This document shows, piece by piece, positions 21,058 through 30,576 of a DNA stretch of 35,771 nt. The stretch is from Pseudolabrys sp. Its GTDB lineage: Bacteria > Pseudomonadota > Alphaproteobacteria > Rhizobiales > Xanthobacteraceae. The position numbers and the translations under genes are program-made. Location: positions 1-35,771 of the forward strand of contig JANWKN010000046.1 of assembly GCA_025451355.1 (NCBI GenBank), in the 5' to 3' direction. Below the pieces are notes generated by a model that saw nothing but the letters and a program-made list of their open reading frames with translations, was not told where the DNA came from and made no database searches. Position 1 is the stretch's first letter; the number at the start of each line of letters is the position of its first letter.

Positions 21058-22107
21058 ATGCAAGAAGACGGATCAGCAGGTGCCGTGGGGAAAAAACTGT
21101 TGCGCGTGCTTGCCGGCAAGCATGAGGCAGTTCCGCCCGTCTGGTTGATGCGACAAGCAGGACGCTATTTGCCGGAGTATCGGGCGATCAGAGAAAGGGC
21201 GGGTGGTTTTCTCGATCTTTGCCTTAACCCGGAATTAGCTGCGGAGGTGACGTTACAACCAGTACGACGGTTTGGTTTTGACGCCGCTATCCTGTTTTCT
21301 GACATTTTGGTTGTACCACTTGCACTTGGGCGGAAAGTCGAATTCCTCGTCGGCGAAGGTCCAAAGCTTGAGCCGCTTGCTGATGGTGAAGGACTTGCGG
21401 CTCTACGTGACAATCTTGATGAGAGAGTGGTAGCGCCTGTTTACGAAACGGTGCGTTCGGTCAAGGCGCTGCTTGGCAGTAAGACGACCTTGATCGGATT
21501 TTGCGGTGCTCCGTGGACCGTTGCGACTTATATGGTTGCGGGACAAGGGACATCCGATCAGGCACCGGCTAGGCGATTCGCCCACTACGATGCGGACAAT
21601 TTCCAGCGATTGATCGATCGACTGGTGCAAGCCTCGACCGAATATCTAACCGGTCAATTCAGGGCAGGCGCCGAAGTTGTACAGGTTTTCGATACATGGG
21701 CTGGTGTGCTCTCACCCGATCAATTCGATCGTTGGTGTATCCTGCCAATGCAAAAGATTGTCGAAGGAGTACGGAAAGAGGTTCCGGGTGCAAAAATCAT
21801 AGGGTTTCCACGCGGTGCAACCGCGATGACACTGCCCTATGTCGAAATGACCGGTGTAAGCGCAATCGGTATTGACTGGACGTTCCCTCGCATGATTGCG
21901 CGTGAAACATTGCAACAGCGAGTGCCAGTTCAGGGAAACGTCGATCCGCTGGCTCTGCTCGCTGGAGGTACGGCCCTCGACCGGGAGGTGGATGACGTGA
22001 TGAAAGAACTTGGCGGTGGACCGCTGATTTTCAATCTTGGCCACGGGATTCTTCCTGAGACCCCAATTGTAAACGTTGAGCGCATGCTCAAGCGCGTTCG
22101 TGGATAA
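21058..22107 (+). CDS. hemE: Uroporphyrinogen decarboxylase
   Basis: [63 protein letters not shown]...[21 protein letters not shown]. Confidence 0.98.
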   Translation: MQEDGSAGAVGKKLLRVLAGKHEAVPPVWLMRQAGRYLPEYRAIRERAGGFLDLCLNPELAAEVTLQPVRRFGFDAAILFSDILVVPLALGRKVEFLVGEGPKLEPLADGEGLAALRDNLDERVVAPVYETVRSVKALLGSKTTLIGFCGAPWTVATYMVAGQGTSDQAPARRFAHYDADNFQRLIDRLVQASTEYLTGQFRAGAEVVQVFDTWAGVLSPDQFDRWCILPMQKIVEGVRKEVPGAKIIGFPRGATAMTLPYVEMTGVSAIGIDWTFPRMIARETLQQRVPVQGNVDPLALLAGGTALDREVDDVMKELGGGPLIFNLGHGILPETPIVNVERMLKRVRG

Positions 22108-22112
22108 ATTTT

Positions 22113-22535
22113 ATGTATTTATGGCTTAAAGCCCTGCACATCGTGGCCGTGATCGCCTGGATGGCAGGCATGCTCTATTTGCCTCGACTGTTCGTCTATC
22201 ACTCAGCGGCTCGACCCAAGTCCGAACTGTCGGAAACTCTGAAGACAATGGAGCGTCGCCTGCTCAACTTCATCATGACGCCGGCGATGATGGTCACTTG
22301 GATTGTCGGTATCGTCTTGCTGTTGCAAGGTCAGTGGCTTGGAGCCGGTTGGTTTCATATTAAATTTGTTGCGGTTATCGTCATGACGATCCTGCACGGA
22401 TTATTTGCGCGTTGGGTAAACGAATTCAGATTTGATAGAAGCAAGCACTCTGCCAAATTCTATCGTATTATCAATGAGGTACCGACAGCTTTATTGATTG
22501 TGATCGTGGCGCTGGTGGTGGTGAAGCCGTTTTAG
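22113..22535 (+). CDS. hemJ: Protoporphyrinogen oxidase HemJ
   Basis: WLKALHIVAVIAWMAGMLYLPRLFVYH...LLNFIMTPAMMVTWIVGIVLLL...WFHIKFVAVIVMTILHGLFARW...YRIINEVPT. Confidence 0.95.
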   Translation: MYLWLKALHIVAVIAWMAGMLYLPRLFVYHSAARPKSELSETLKTMERRLLNFIMTPAMMVTWIVGIVLLLQGQWLGAGWFHIKFVAVIVMTILHGLFARWVNEFRFDRSKHSAKFYRIINEVPTALLIVIVALVVVKPF

Positions 22536-22799
22536 CCGATCGCGCGAAACACACACACTGCGCTCCAACCTCTTGCGTGCGACGCCGGCTCAACCTATGT
22601 TGCGTTCATCCCACCGAACGCAGGCGGATGCAGTCGCGTTCCGGCTCCCGTGTTTTGGGCCGGTCGCAGCATCGGGTTCCGGGATCTTTCCCATCTTTCT
22701 CGTCACCCAAGACCTGCGATCTCTCTCCTAAGTCAAACGGCGCAAGTCTTTCCTTTTTCACAAACTCCGCCGTAACGCTCCCAAGGACGTAAACCCCCA

Positions 22800-24065
22800 A
22801 TGCGGGAAATGAAACTCCAGGACCTCAAGTCCAAGACACCTGCCGAACTCGTCGCATTCGCTGAAGAGCACCAGGTCGAAAACGCCAGCACCATGCGCAA
22901 GCAGGAGCTGATGTTTGCAATTCTAAAACAACTCGCCACTCAGGAAGTCGATATCATCGGCGAAGGCGTGGTCGAGGTCCTATCTGATGGTTTCGGTTTT
23001 TTGCGCTCGCCGGAATCAAACTATCTCTCTGGGCCGGACGACATCTATGTTTCTCCAAGCCAGATTCGCCGTTTTGGTCTGCGCACCGGCGACACAGTCG
23101 AGGGACATATTCGCTCTCCGAAAGAGGGAGAGCGCTATTTCGCACTGCTCAAGGTCAATACGATTAATTTCGAGGACCCCGAGAAGGCCCGCCACAAAGT
23201 CAATTTCGACAACCTGACGCCGCTTTATCCCGACGAACGGCTCAAGATGGAATACGAGGATCCTACCAAGAAGGATCTCTCCGCGCGCGTGATCGATATC
23301 GTTGCGCCAATCGGCAAGGGACAACGTGCGTTGATCGTTTCGCCACCGCGCACCGGCAAAACAGTACTGCTTCAGAATATCGCGCACTCAATCACTGCCA
23401 ATCATCCTGAGACTTACCTGATTGTGCTGCTCATCGACGAGCGGCCGGAGGAAGTCACCGACATGCAGCGCTCGGTGAAGGGTGAGGTCATCTCATCAAC
23501 CTTCGATGAACCGGCTTCGCGTCACGTCCAGGTCGCGGAAATGGTGATCGAGAAAGCCAAGCGGCTTGTAGAACATCAACGCGATGTTGTCATTCTGCTA
23601 GATTCGATTACCCGTCTCGGCCGCGCCTACAACACTGTGGTCCCCTCGTCCGGTAAAGTACTGACCGGCGGTGTCGACGCCAACGCATTGCAGCGCCCGA
23701 AGCGCTTCTTCGGGGCGGCACGCAATATCGAGGAAGGCGGCTCGCTCACCATCATCGCCACGGCGCTGATCGATACCGGCAGCCGCATGGACGAAGTGAT
23801 TTTCGAAGAGTTTAAGGGTACCGGCAACTCCGAGTTGATCCTTGACCGCAAGGTGGCTGACAAGCGGACCTTCCCGGCAATCGACATCACGCGCTCCGGC
23901 ACGCGCAAGGAAGAGCTGCTGACCGATCCTGCTATCCTCAAGAAAATGTATGTCCTTCGCCGAATTCTCAATCCGATGGGCACGATGGACGCCATCGACT
24001 TCCTGTTAGACAAGCTGCGCAACACGAAGAACAACGGCGAATTCTTCGAATCGATGAATACCTGA
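22800..24065 (+). CDS. rho: Transcription termination factor Rho
   Basis: [43 protein letters not shown]...[47 protein letters not shown]...[26 protein letters not shown]. Confidence 0.99.
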   Translation: MREMKLQDLKSKTPAELVAFAEEHQVENASTMRKQELMFAILKQLATQEVDIIGEGVVEVLSDGFGFLRSPESNYLSGPDDIYVSPSQIRRFGLRTGDTVEGHIRSPKEGERYFALLKVNTINFEDPEKARHKVNFDNLTPLYPDERLKMEYEDPTKKDLSARVIDIVAPIGKGQRALIVSPPRTGKTVLLQNIAHSITANHPETYLIVLLIDERPEEVTDMQRSVKGEVISSTFDEPASRHVQVAEMVIEKAKRLVEHQRDVVILLDSITRLGRAYNTVVPSSGKVLTGGVDANALQRPKRFFGAARNIEEGGSLTIIATALIDTGSRMDEVIFEEFKGTGNSELILDRKVADKRTFPAIDITRSGTRKEELLTDPAILKKMYVLRRILNPMGTMDAIDFLLDKLRNTKNNGEFFESMNT

Positions 24066-24085
24066 CGCTTGGCCGCCAGAAATTA

Positions 24086-24120
24086 AAATGGCCGGGCAAA
24101 GGCCCGGCCATTTCTTTTGT
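24086..24120 (+). terminator. Intrinsic terminator downstream of rho
   Basis: Perfect 12-bp stem AAATGGCCGGGC / GCCCGGCCATTT with AAAG loop (24086-24113) followed by CTTTTGT. Confidence 0.85.
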
Positions 24121-24365
24121 CTGTGTCGGATTTCGAAAACGAAATGCCTCGAAGCCTTGGAGGCAACAGAAGCCCTGGTTCGCATAGGTGTGGTCCCCAC
24201 GGTTTGAAACCGAAAATTGACGACTCGTAGTGCAGCTCAGGCCGTCTGATTATGGCCGCGGGGACTTCGAAGCGCGTCGTGCGATCGGGGGGAAGTACTT
24301 GTTAATTTTAATGTTTGTTCATCGGGCGACCGGCGAGCATTTGATCTCGACCGTTCGGAGTATAG

Positions 24366-26399
24366 TCAAGAACCGCGCATCGCTGCGAGGACTGCGGCGA
24401 TATCGGCTGGCTCCGTAATCGGCAATGAGCACCGTTCTCCGATGCACACGAAGATTGCGTTTCGCGCGGACTTTATGTTTTCTTGGGCCGGGTGTGATGC
24501 CGCCAGTTCGGTTGCGTCGGCGGCGCGGAGTACAATCCTCTCAACGAACGGCATTTTGAGCGCCGTTCTTGCGAAACGCTCGGAGTCTTTTCCCGTCACC
24601 ACGATTTCGGCGCCCCGCAATCGGAGATCCAATGCGTTGAGCAGCGCCACATGGCCGAATAGATTTCGATCGGCCGCGGAGAGAATTCCTTCGATTAATC
24701 GATCGGCCTTCTCGCGCCATTTGTCGTCACCGGTAAGGGCAGCCAAGCGGACAAGATTTTGCGCTGCTACCGCATTCGGATTGGGAATCGCATCGTCCTG
24801 CGTTGAATGCGGGCGCAGCAACAGGTCTGATGCGTCGTCGGCAGAAAGAAAGTACCAGCCGGTGTCTGAGTCGGCGTAATGTGTATCGAACGCGGTTTGC
24901 CAAGCGAGCGCATGCCCAAGATAGGATCGGCCGCCAGTTGCCTCATAAAGAGCAAGCGCGGCGCGGATCATGGCGGCGAAATCGGATGCGAGGCCTGGAA
25001 AAAGCAATTTGTCGTCGCGCCAGGAATGTCCCAGCCGGAGCCCCTTGGTCATGCTACGCGCGATGAAGTCGAACGCACGCTCGGCCATGGCGAGCCAATT
25101 CGGTTCATCGAGAAGAATACTCGCATTGACCAGAGCGCCGATCATTAGCCCGTTCCAGTCGGCCAACACTTTGTCGTCCAGCCCCGGGCGCACGCGGCCC
25201 GAGCGCCCTCGCAGCAATGCAGCGCGCAACTGCGAAAGTCGCGCCTCATCGGCCTCGCTCCGCGGAACGGTGTTGAGGCGATTCAGAATATTGTGGCCTT
25301 CGAAATTGCCTTCGTCGCTCACGTCGTAGTGCCGGGCAAAGAATTCGCCGTCATCAGGTCCAAGAAGTTCGAGGATCTCGCTCTTCGACCAGACATAAAA
25401 CTTGCCCTCTTCGCCTTCTGAATCCGCATCGAGCGACGCGGCAAAGGCGCCCCCATCAGTTGTCATCTCGCGCGCCAGCCAAGCTACGGTTTCGCGCGCT
25501 CGCCGGGCAAATATGAGTGCCCCGCTGTGCTGCCAGGCGAGCGCCAGCAGTTCAAGCAGTTGGGCGTTGTCGTACAGCATCTTCTCGAAATGTGGCACCA
25601 GCCATTTTTCGTCCACGGAATAGCGTGAGAAACCTCCACCGAGATGGTCGTAAATGCCACCCTCACTCATTCTTTCGAGAGTGTGTTCGACCGTTTCAAA
25701 GAAACGGGCGTCTTTCGTGCGCAGCCCCGCACGCCACAACATTTCCAGGATGGCGGGTTGCGGAAACTTCGGTGCCCCGCGCAGGCCTCCATTGATCGAA
25801 TCAAACATGTTCCCGACCTGCATCCCGGCGGCATCGAGTTCTTTTAACCCGATTGTTACGCGGCCAGCCGGCCGGGCTTTATCGGCCAGGCGCGCTAGCA
25901 GCGCGGCACGATTCTGCTCAATCCGGTTTGGCTCCTCGCGAAACAGTCGGGAAACCTCTCGCAGCACGTCTACGAATGCGGGTCTGCCGAAGCGCGCTTC
26001 CTTCGGAAAGTATGTGCCGCCCCATACCGGCTCGGCTTGCGGGGTGAGAAACATCGTCAACGGCCAGCCGCCCTGCTCACCGAGGAGATGCAGCGCGTTC
26101 ATGTAGATCTGGTCAATGTCAGGTCGTTCTTCCCGGTCCACCTTGATGTTGACGAACAATTCGTTCATCACGCGTGCAGTGGCCTCATCCTCAAACGACT
26201 CGTGCGCCATCACGTGACACCAGTGGCACGCAGCGTAACCGACAGAAAGCAGAATTGGCCGGTCTGAAGCTTTTGCTTCGGCCAGAGCCTCGGGGCCCCA
26301 CGTCCACCAGTCCACCGGATTGTGCTTGTGCTGCAGCAGATACGGAGACGTTGCCTCGCTGAGACGATTCACGTGCGCGGTATTTTGAATAGACGCCAT
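24366..26399 (-). CDS. Thioredoxin-domain protein, YyaL/DUF255 (Spata20-like) family
   Basis: RLSEATSPYLLQHKHNPVDWWTWGPEALAEAKASDRPILLSVGYAACHWCHVMAHESFEDEATARVMNELFVNIKVDREERPDID. Confidence 0.96.
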   Translation of the reverse strand: MASIQNTAHVNRLSEATSPYLLQHKHNPVDWWTWGPEALAEAKASDRPILLSVGYAACHWCHVMAHESFEDEATARVMNELFVNIKVDREERPDIDQIYMNALHLLGEQGGWPLTMFLTPQAEPVWGGTYFPKEARFGRPAFVDVLREVSRLFREEPNRIEQNRAALLARLADKARPAGRVTIGLKELDAAGMQVGNMFDSINGGLRGAPKFPQPAILEMLWRAGLRTKDARFFETVEHTLERMSEGGIYDHLGGGFSRYSVDEKWLVPHFEKMLYDNAQLLELLALAWQHSGALIFARRARETVAWLAREMTTDGGAFAASLDADSEGEEGKFYVWSKSEILELLGPDDGEFFARHYDVSDEGNFEGHNILNRLNTVPRSEADEARLSQLRAALLRGRSGRVRPGLDDKVLADWNGLMIGALVNASILLDEPNWLAMAERAFDFIARSMTKGLRLGHSWRDDKLLFPGLASDFAAMIRAALALYEATGGRSYLGHALAWQTAFDTHYADSDTGWYFLSADDASDLLLRPHSTQDDAIPNPNAVAAQNLVRLAALTGDDKWREKADRLIEGILSAADRNLFGHVALLNALDLRLRGAEIVVTGKDSERFARTALKMPFVERIVLRAADATELAASHPAQENIKSARNAIFVCIGERCSLPITEPADIAAVLAAMRGS

Positions 26400-26437
26400 C
26401 GCCGCAGCCTAGCGTGGATTACCGCTGACAGGAAACC

Positions 26438-27769
26438 TCAGCGCGTGCCCGTTTGTGCAGCCTGTGTCACGCGCCAAACAGCGTTGCCGACATCATCGGC
26501 GACCAGAAGTGAACCATCGCGGGCCACGCTCACGCCGACGGGACGTCCCAAAGAGTTTTCGTCGGCACTTAAAAAGCCGGTGAGGACATCAAGCGGTGAA
26601 CCAGTCGGCCTCCCCTCACTGAAGGCAACGAAAACAACCTTGTAGCCGCTCAGCGGTCTACGATTCCAAGAGCCGTGTTCTCCGATAAATACGCCATGCG
26701 CGAATTGCTCGCCCAGCTTTGCGCCATCGGCAAACGTCATGCCGAGCGGCGCGACATGGTTGCCGAGTGCGTAATCGGGCAAAATTGCTTTGGCGACGAG
26801 TTCGGGATTTTGAGGCTGCACGCGATCATCGACGTGCTGTCCCCAATAGCTGAACGGCCAGCCATAAAATGCGCCCTCTTTTACTGACGTGAGATAGTCC
26901 GGCACCAGGTCGCTGCCCAGTTCGTCGCGTTCGTTGACGACCGTCCAAAGCTGCCCGGTTTGCGGCTCCCATCCCATCCCGTTCGGATTCCGCAAGCCGG
27001 ATGCGAATACGCGCGACTGTCCGCTCTTCAGGTCAATTTCAAGAATGGTTGCGCGCATCTTTTCGGCTTCGAGACCATTCTCGCCAACGTTGCTGTTGGA
27101 GCCGACCGTTGCATAAAGCTTCGTGCCATCCTTGCTGGCGATGATGTTTTTAGTCCAGTGATGGTTGATAGGTCCACCAGGCAGACCCGCAACTTTCTCT
27201 CCATTGCCCGCGAGCTCCGTCGCACCCTCCTGATATTTAAATCGCAGGATGGCGTCTGCATTGGCGACGTAGAGATCGTTGCCGATCAAGGCCATGCCGA
27301 ATGGCGAATGGAGATTTTTCAGAAAGACGGTACGCGTCTCGGCGACGCCGTCGCCATCCTTATCTCGCAATAGAGTTATGCGATCCGGACTGGGGACGCC
27401 CGCTCCTGCCCATTTCTGTACCTTTTGGTAGACCCATCCTCTGATGCTCTTGCCTTCCTCGGGCCGCTGGGGCGCGTTGCTCTCGGCTACCAAAACATCA
27501 CCATTCGGAAGTACGAAAAGCCAACGCGGATGCTCGAGGCCTTTGGCGAAGCCATTGACGCTGAGGTTTGGAGCCGCGGTTGGCTTGCCGTCCGCCGACC
27601 ACCCCTTCGCGGGAGCGATCTTGATGGTCGGAATGTATGACTTGGTCGGCTGTGGGATCGTCGGGTTTGCGCCGACAGAGGCTTGTTCGGGCAATTTTGC
27701 GTTGTCGCCGCAGCCAGCGAGCAGCGACGTTGCGGCCCCAGCTAGGAGCAAACTCAAAAGTGTGCGCAT
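26438..27769 (-). CDS. PQQ-type sugar/L-sorbosone dehydrogenase-like lipoprotein
   Basis: Lipobox-type N-terminus MRTLLSLLLAGAATSLLAGCGDN; NGFAKGLEHPRWLFVLPNGDVLVAESNAP...GLRNPNGMGWEPQTGQLWTVVNERDELGSDLVPDYLTSVKEGAFYGWPFSYWG. Confidence 0.88.
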   Translation of the reverse strand: MRTLLSLLLAGAATSLLAGCGDNAKLPEQASVGANPTIPQPTKSYIPTIKIAPAKGWSADGKPTAAPNLSVNGFAKGLEHPRWLFVLPNGDVLVAESNAPQRPEEGKSIRGWVYQKVQKWAGAGVPSPDRITLLRDKDGDGVAETRTVFLKNLHSPFGMALIGNDLYVANADAILRFKYQEGATELAGNGEKVAGLPGGPINHHWTKNIIASKDGTKLYATVGSNSNVGENGLEAEKMRATILEIDLKSGQSRVFASGLRNPNGMGWEPQTGQLWTVVNERDELGSDLVPDYLTSVKEGAFYGWPFSYWGQHVDDRVQPQNPELVAKAILPDYALGNHVAPLGMTFADGAKLGEQFAHGVFIGEHGSWNRRPLSGYKVVFVAFSEGRPTGSPLDVLTGFLSADENSLGRPVGVSVARDGSLLVADDVGNAVWRVTQAAQTGTR

Positions 27770-27838
27770 GGAATCACCGACGCTGATTGAGCTGCAGGCT
27801 GCGGTGAATCGTTCCGCAATCGCGCTTATCAAACATGG

Positions 27839-28642
27839 TCAGGGTAATATTGCGAATGCCCGCGCCGGGAACCCGAGTCCTTTGCGCACTTTCGGCCAAG
27901 TGACGACGATCAAGGCGCCTTTCGTGGGGACTTTATCGAGGTTGGCCATGATCTCGATCTGATAGTGGCCGTGCTGGAGAATATACGTTTCAGATTCCAT
28001 CTTGTCGGTTGTGTCAGTGTCCATTGCCTCGTGGCCGGTCGCCGTCACACCGCGCTGCTCGTAAAGGAACCTGATGGTCTCAAACGCCCAGGCAGGGAAT
28101 GGCGCACGCTTGAAACGTTCTGGATTGCTGTCCCAGTCTTTGTACATGTCGGTACGTAGCGCGACGAATGCGCCGCGCGGAACGCGACCGTTCCTCTTCT
28201 CCCATCGTTGCAGATCAGCGACCGAGAACGCGTGGCTCTCGTCCTTGGCTTGATAAGGCGTATTGTCGAGGACGACTAGCGGCAAAATCATCTGCTTCAG
28301 CGGGATCTCATCCAGGGTAATTCCTTTCTGATCGAAATGCGCTGGAGGATCGACGTGCGTGCCGTATTGCCCGACCATTTCGTAAAACGTCGCGCGGAAA
28401 CCGTCTTTGGCAATCGTGTAAGGCTCGTGCGTTTTGGGATCGACCGCAGCCGTCATCTTTGCCTGACCAAATCCCGACCACACAGGCGTGTCAGGCCCAA
28501 AGCTATGCGTGAGATCGACATATTGTTTAGACGCGATCACGCGATACGCGCGCGTCAGATCGCTCTGGGCTCTCGTTGATGATGCTGAGCAGATTGAAAC
28601 CGTAATGGAAAGAAGGACAACAAGTCGAAGCTTCGAAATCAT
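27839..28642 (-). CDS. Cyclase-family protein (kynurenine formamidase-like), exported
   Basis: Signal peptide MISKLRLVVLLSITVSICSASSTRAQ; YVDLTHSFGPDTPVW...YGTHVDPPAHFDQKG...GAFVALRTDMYKDW...GHEAMDTD. Confidence 0.88.
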   Translation of the reverse strand: MISKLRLVVLLSITVSICSASSTRAQSDLTRAYRVIASKQYVDLTHSFGPDTPVWSGFGQAKMTAAVDPKTHEPYTIAKDGFRATFYEMVGQYGTHVDPPAHFDQKGITLDEIPLKQMILPLVVLDNTPYQAKDESHAFSVADLQRWEKRNGRVPRGAFVALRTDMYKDWDSNPERFKRAPFPAWAFETIRFLYEQRGVTATGHEAMDTDTTDKMESETYILQHGHYQIEIMANLDKVPTKGALIVVTWPKVRKGLGFPARAFAILP

Positions 28643-28771
28643 GGCGCGTCTCCGGATCGGAAAAACGCAAGATCATATCGTGACCGCTCCTCGCGATCAC
28701 GCGCGCGCTTAAATGACCCGGTAGAGGCGCACGACCGTTGCCTCGGGCAACGCGGGTTCACAAGCTAAGGT

Positions 28772-28972
28772 TCAATGCCAAGAATAAATTCCTCTAGGGC
28801 TTAACGCCCCATAAAGTGTGTAGGCGCCGTAGAGAATGAACGCGCGAGTGCGCTCGGGGTACGTTGCGGTGAAAGGATACGCGCTAAGCAGGGCCGCACG
28901 CTGCGCCAAAGCGTTTGCGGGGCTTGACCCATGCTCGGGCCGGCGCTTCCGTGCGCCGCGATGTCTAAACAC
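28772..28972 (-). pseudogene. Possible alpha/beta-hydrolase relic
   Basis: Minus-strand ORF contains ATYPERTRAFILYGAYTLYG, resembling the ATYPERVxALVLYGAY motif of alpha/beta hydrolases; no flanking domain found. Confidence 0.3.
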
Positions 28973-30433
28973 ACGCGTGAGACCATTTACGCGCTTTCGT
29001 CAGGTCGGCCGCCGGCGGCGATCGCGGTTATCCGCATTTCCGGACCGGCCGCTGGCGAGGCGCTTAAGACAATTGCTGGAAAGATTCCTGAAGCGCGAAC
29101 TGCGACACTCGGGCGTGTCCGGGGACGCGATGGCGAGATCATAGATGAAGCCCTGACGCTGTGGTTTCCGGCGCCGCACAGCGAGACGGGCGAGGACGTT
29201 GCCGAGCTCCAGGTTCATGGTGGGCGCGCAATCATTGCATCCGTTTTTGAGGCACTTTCGTGCGTGCCCGGATTGCGTCCGGCGGAGGCCGGTGAGTTCA
29301 CTCGGCGAGCTTTCGAGAACGGCAAGCTTGATCTCACCGCCGTGGAAGGTCTTGCAGACCTGGTGATGGCGGAGACGGAAGGTCAACGTCGCCTTGCCCT
29401 TCGCCAGATGCGCGGGGCATTGGGTAACCGCGCCGAAAATTGGCGAGCACAACTGATACAGGCGTTCGCGCTAGTTGAAGCGCGCATTGATTTTTCCGAT
29501 GAGGCTGACATCCCGCAGGATCTGGTGACTCCCGCGCTACGGATCGTGCGCGCGCTCGAAGGGGAGATCGCGTCTGTATTGGCCGACCGTGGCCGGGGCG
29601 AAAAACTGCGCGAGGGTCTGGTGGTCGCCATCGCCGGTCCACCCAATGCCGGAAAGTCGACGTTGCTTAATCGAATTGCAAAACGCGAAGCGGCGATCGT
29701 TTCACCGTATGCTGGGACTACGCGCGACGTCATCGAGGTCCACCTCGATCTCGGAGGACTGCCGATGACACTCGTCGACACGGCGGGCATTCGCGAGACC
29801 GATGATCCCGTCGAGCTTGAGGGTGTTCGACGGGCGCGCGACCGCGCCAACGCAGCCGATTTGGTCCTTTGGGTGGTGGACGCGAGTGAGAAAGTGACGT
29901 CACCCCTCCTCGATCGAACGTCCGCCGGAAAGATGGCTGCCGCCGCACCGGTCTGGGTCGTGCGCAACAAGATCGACCTTGTGCAGAACGGCGAACAAAG
30001 AAATGAACACCGAAGCCAAAGCAACGGAAGCAGTGAACCCCAATACCGGGTTAACAAGCCGTTAGCGGACGTGGTTAACCATCAGTTAACGCGTACTAAT
30101 GAATTTGAATTCAATGTAGGTGAACCGGCATTCGATCTTTCAGCCAAGTCTGGCGAAGGATTCGGTACCCTGATTGACCGGCTTACGATGCATGCCGAGA
30201 CCTACCTGACCGGAGCCGAGGCGGCACTAGTCACCCGCGAACGCCATCGGCGAGCCCTTGAGGATGTGGTGGCTGCGCTGCGCCGAGCACTGCGGGATGA
30301 TCTGGCAAGGCGCGAAGATCTGCTCGCTGAGGAACTGCGAATCGCCGCTTGCGCCCTTGGCCGCTTGACCGGCCGAGTTGACGTTGAGGATATCCTGGAC
30401 GCGATCTTCCGGGATTTCTGTATCGGCAAATAG
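28961..30433 (+). CDS. mnmE: tRNA uridine-5-carboxymethylaminomethyl modification GTPase MnmE (TrmE)
   Basis: MSKHTRETIYALSSGRPPAAIAVIRISGPAA...VVAIAGPPNAGKSTLLNRIAKREAAIVSPYAGTTRDVIEVHLDLGGLPMTLVDTAGIRET...C-terminal DFCIGK. Confidence 0.98.
   Translation: MSKHTRETIYALSSGRPPAAIAVIRISGPAAGEALKTIAGKIPEARTATLGRVRGRDGEIIDEALTLWFPAPHSETGEDVAELQVHGGRAIIASVFEALSCVPGLRPAEAGEFTRRAFENGKLDLTAVEGLADLVMAETEGQRRLALRQMRGALGNRAENWRAQLIQAFALVEARIDFSDEADIPQDLVTPALRIVRALEGEIASVLADRGRGEKLREGLVVAIAGPPNAGKSTLLNRIAKREAAIVSPYAGTTRDVIEVHLDLGGLPMTLVDTAGIRETDDPVELEGVRRARDRANAADLVLWVVDASEKVTSPLLDRTSAGKMAAAAPVWVVRNKIDLVQNGEQRNEHRSQSNGSSEPQYRVNKPLADVVNHQLTRTNEFEFNVGEPAFDLSAKSGEGFGTLIDRLTMHAETYLTGAEAALVTRERHRRALEDVVAALRRALRDDLARREDLLAEELRIAACALGRLTGRVDVEDILDAIFRDFCIGK
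29981..30130 (+). other. Enlarged, low-complexity linker in the MnmE G domain (between NKxD and SAK)
   Basis: 50 residues VQNGEQRNEHRSQSNGSSEPQYRVNKPLADVVNHQLTRTNEFEFNVGEPA lie between NKIDL and FDLSAKSGEG. Confidence 0.7.
30051..30089. promoter_or_regulatory. Tandem CtrA-like boxes inside mnmE
   Basis: TTAACAAGCCGTTAG (30051-30065; TTAA-N7-TTAG) and TTAACCATCAGTTAA (30075-30089; perfect TTAA-N7-TTAA), 24 bp apart. Confidence 0.45.
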
Positions 30434-30483
30434 GGCAAAAGATGGTGGGGAGCGAGGGCCAAGTTCCCTCCCTGCCCTCGAAA

Positions 30484-30499
30484 TGTTTCACGTGAAACA
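30484..30499. promoter_or_regulatory. parS: parS centromere site (perfect 16-bp palindrome)
   Basis: TGTTTCACGTGAAACA in the mnmE-mnmG intergenic, near parAB. Confidence 0.95.
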
Positions 30500-30576
30500 C
30501 TTTAGAAAACACTTTGCTGAAGCCAATGTTTTTGACCCCTCCTCCCGCCTCCGGTAAAACCCCGACCTCTGAGGTC

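Noticed and set aside
24121-24365. Possible tRNA or small RNA after the rho terminator
   Set aside because: Small inverted repeats (for example GGTTTGAAACC) exist but no cloverleaf, T-loop or promoter-terminator pair could be recognised.
29028-29036. TTATCCGCA near-DnaA box in mnmE and CGTGGATAA at 22099-22107 at the hemE stop
   Set aside because: Single one-mismatch matches inside coding sequence with no clustering; not enough to call an origin element.
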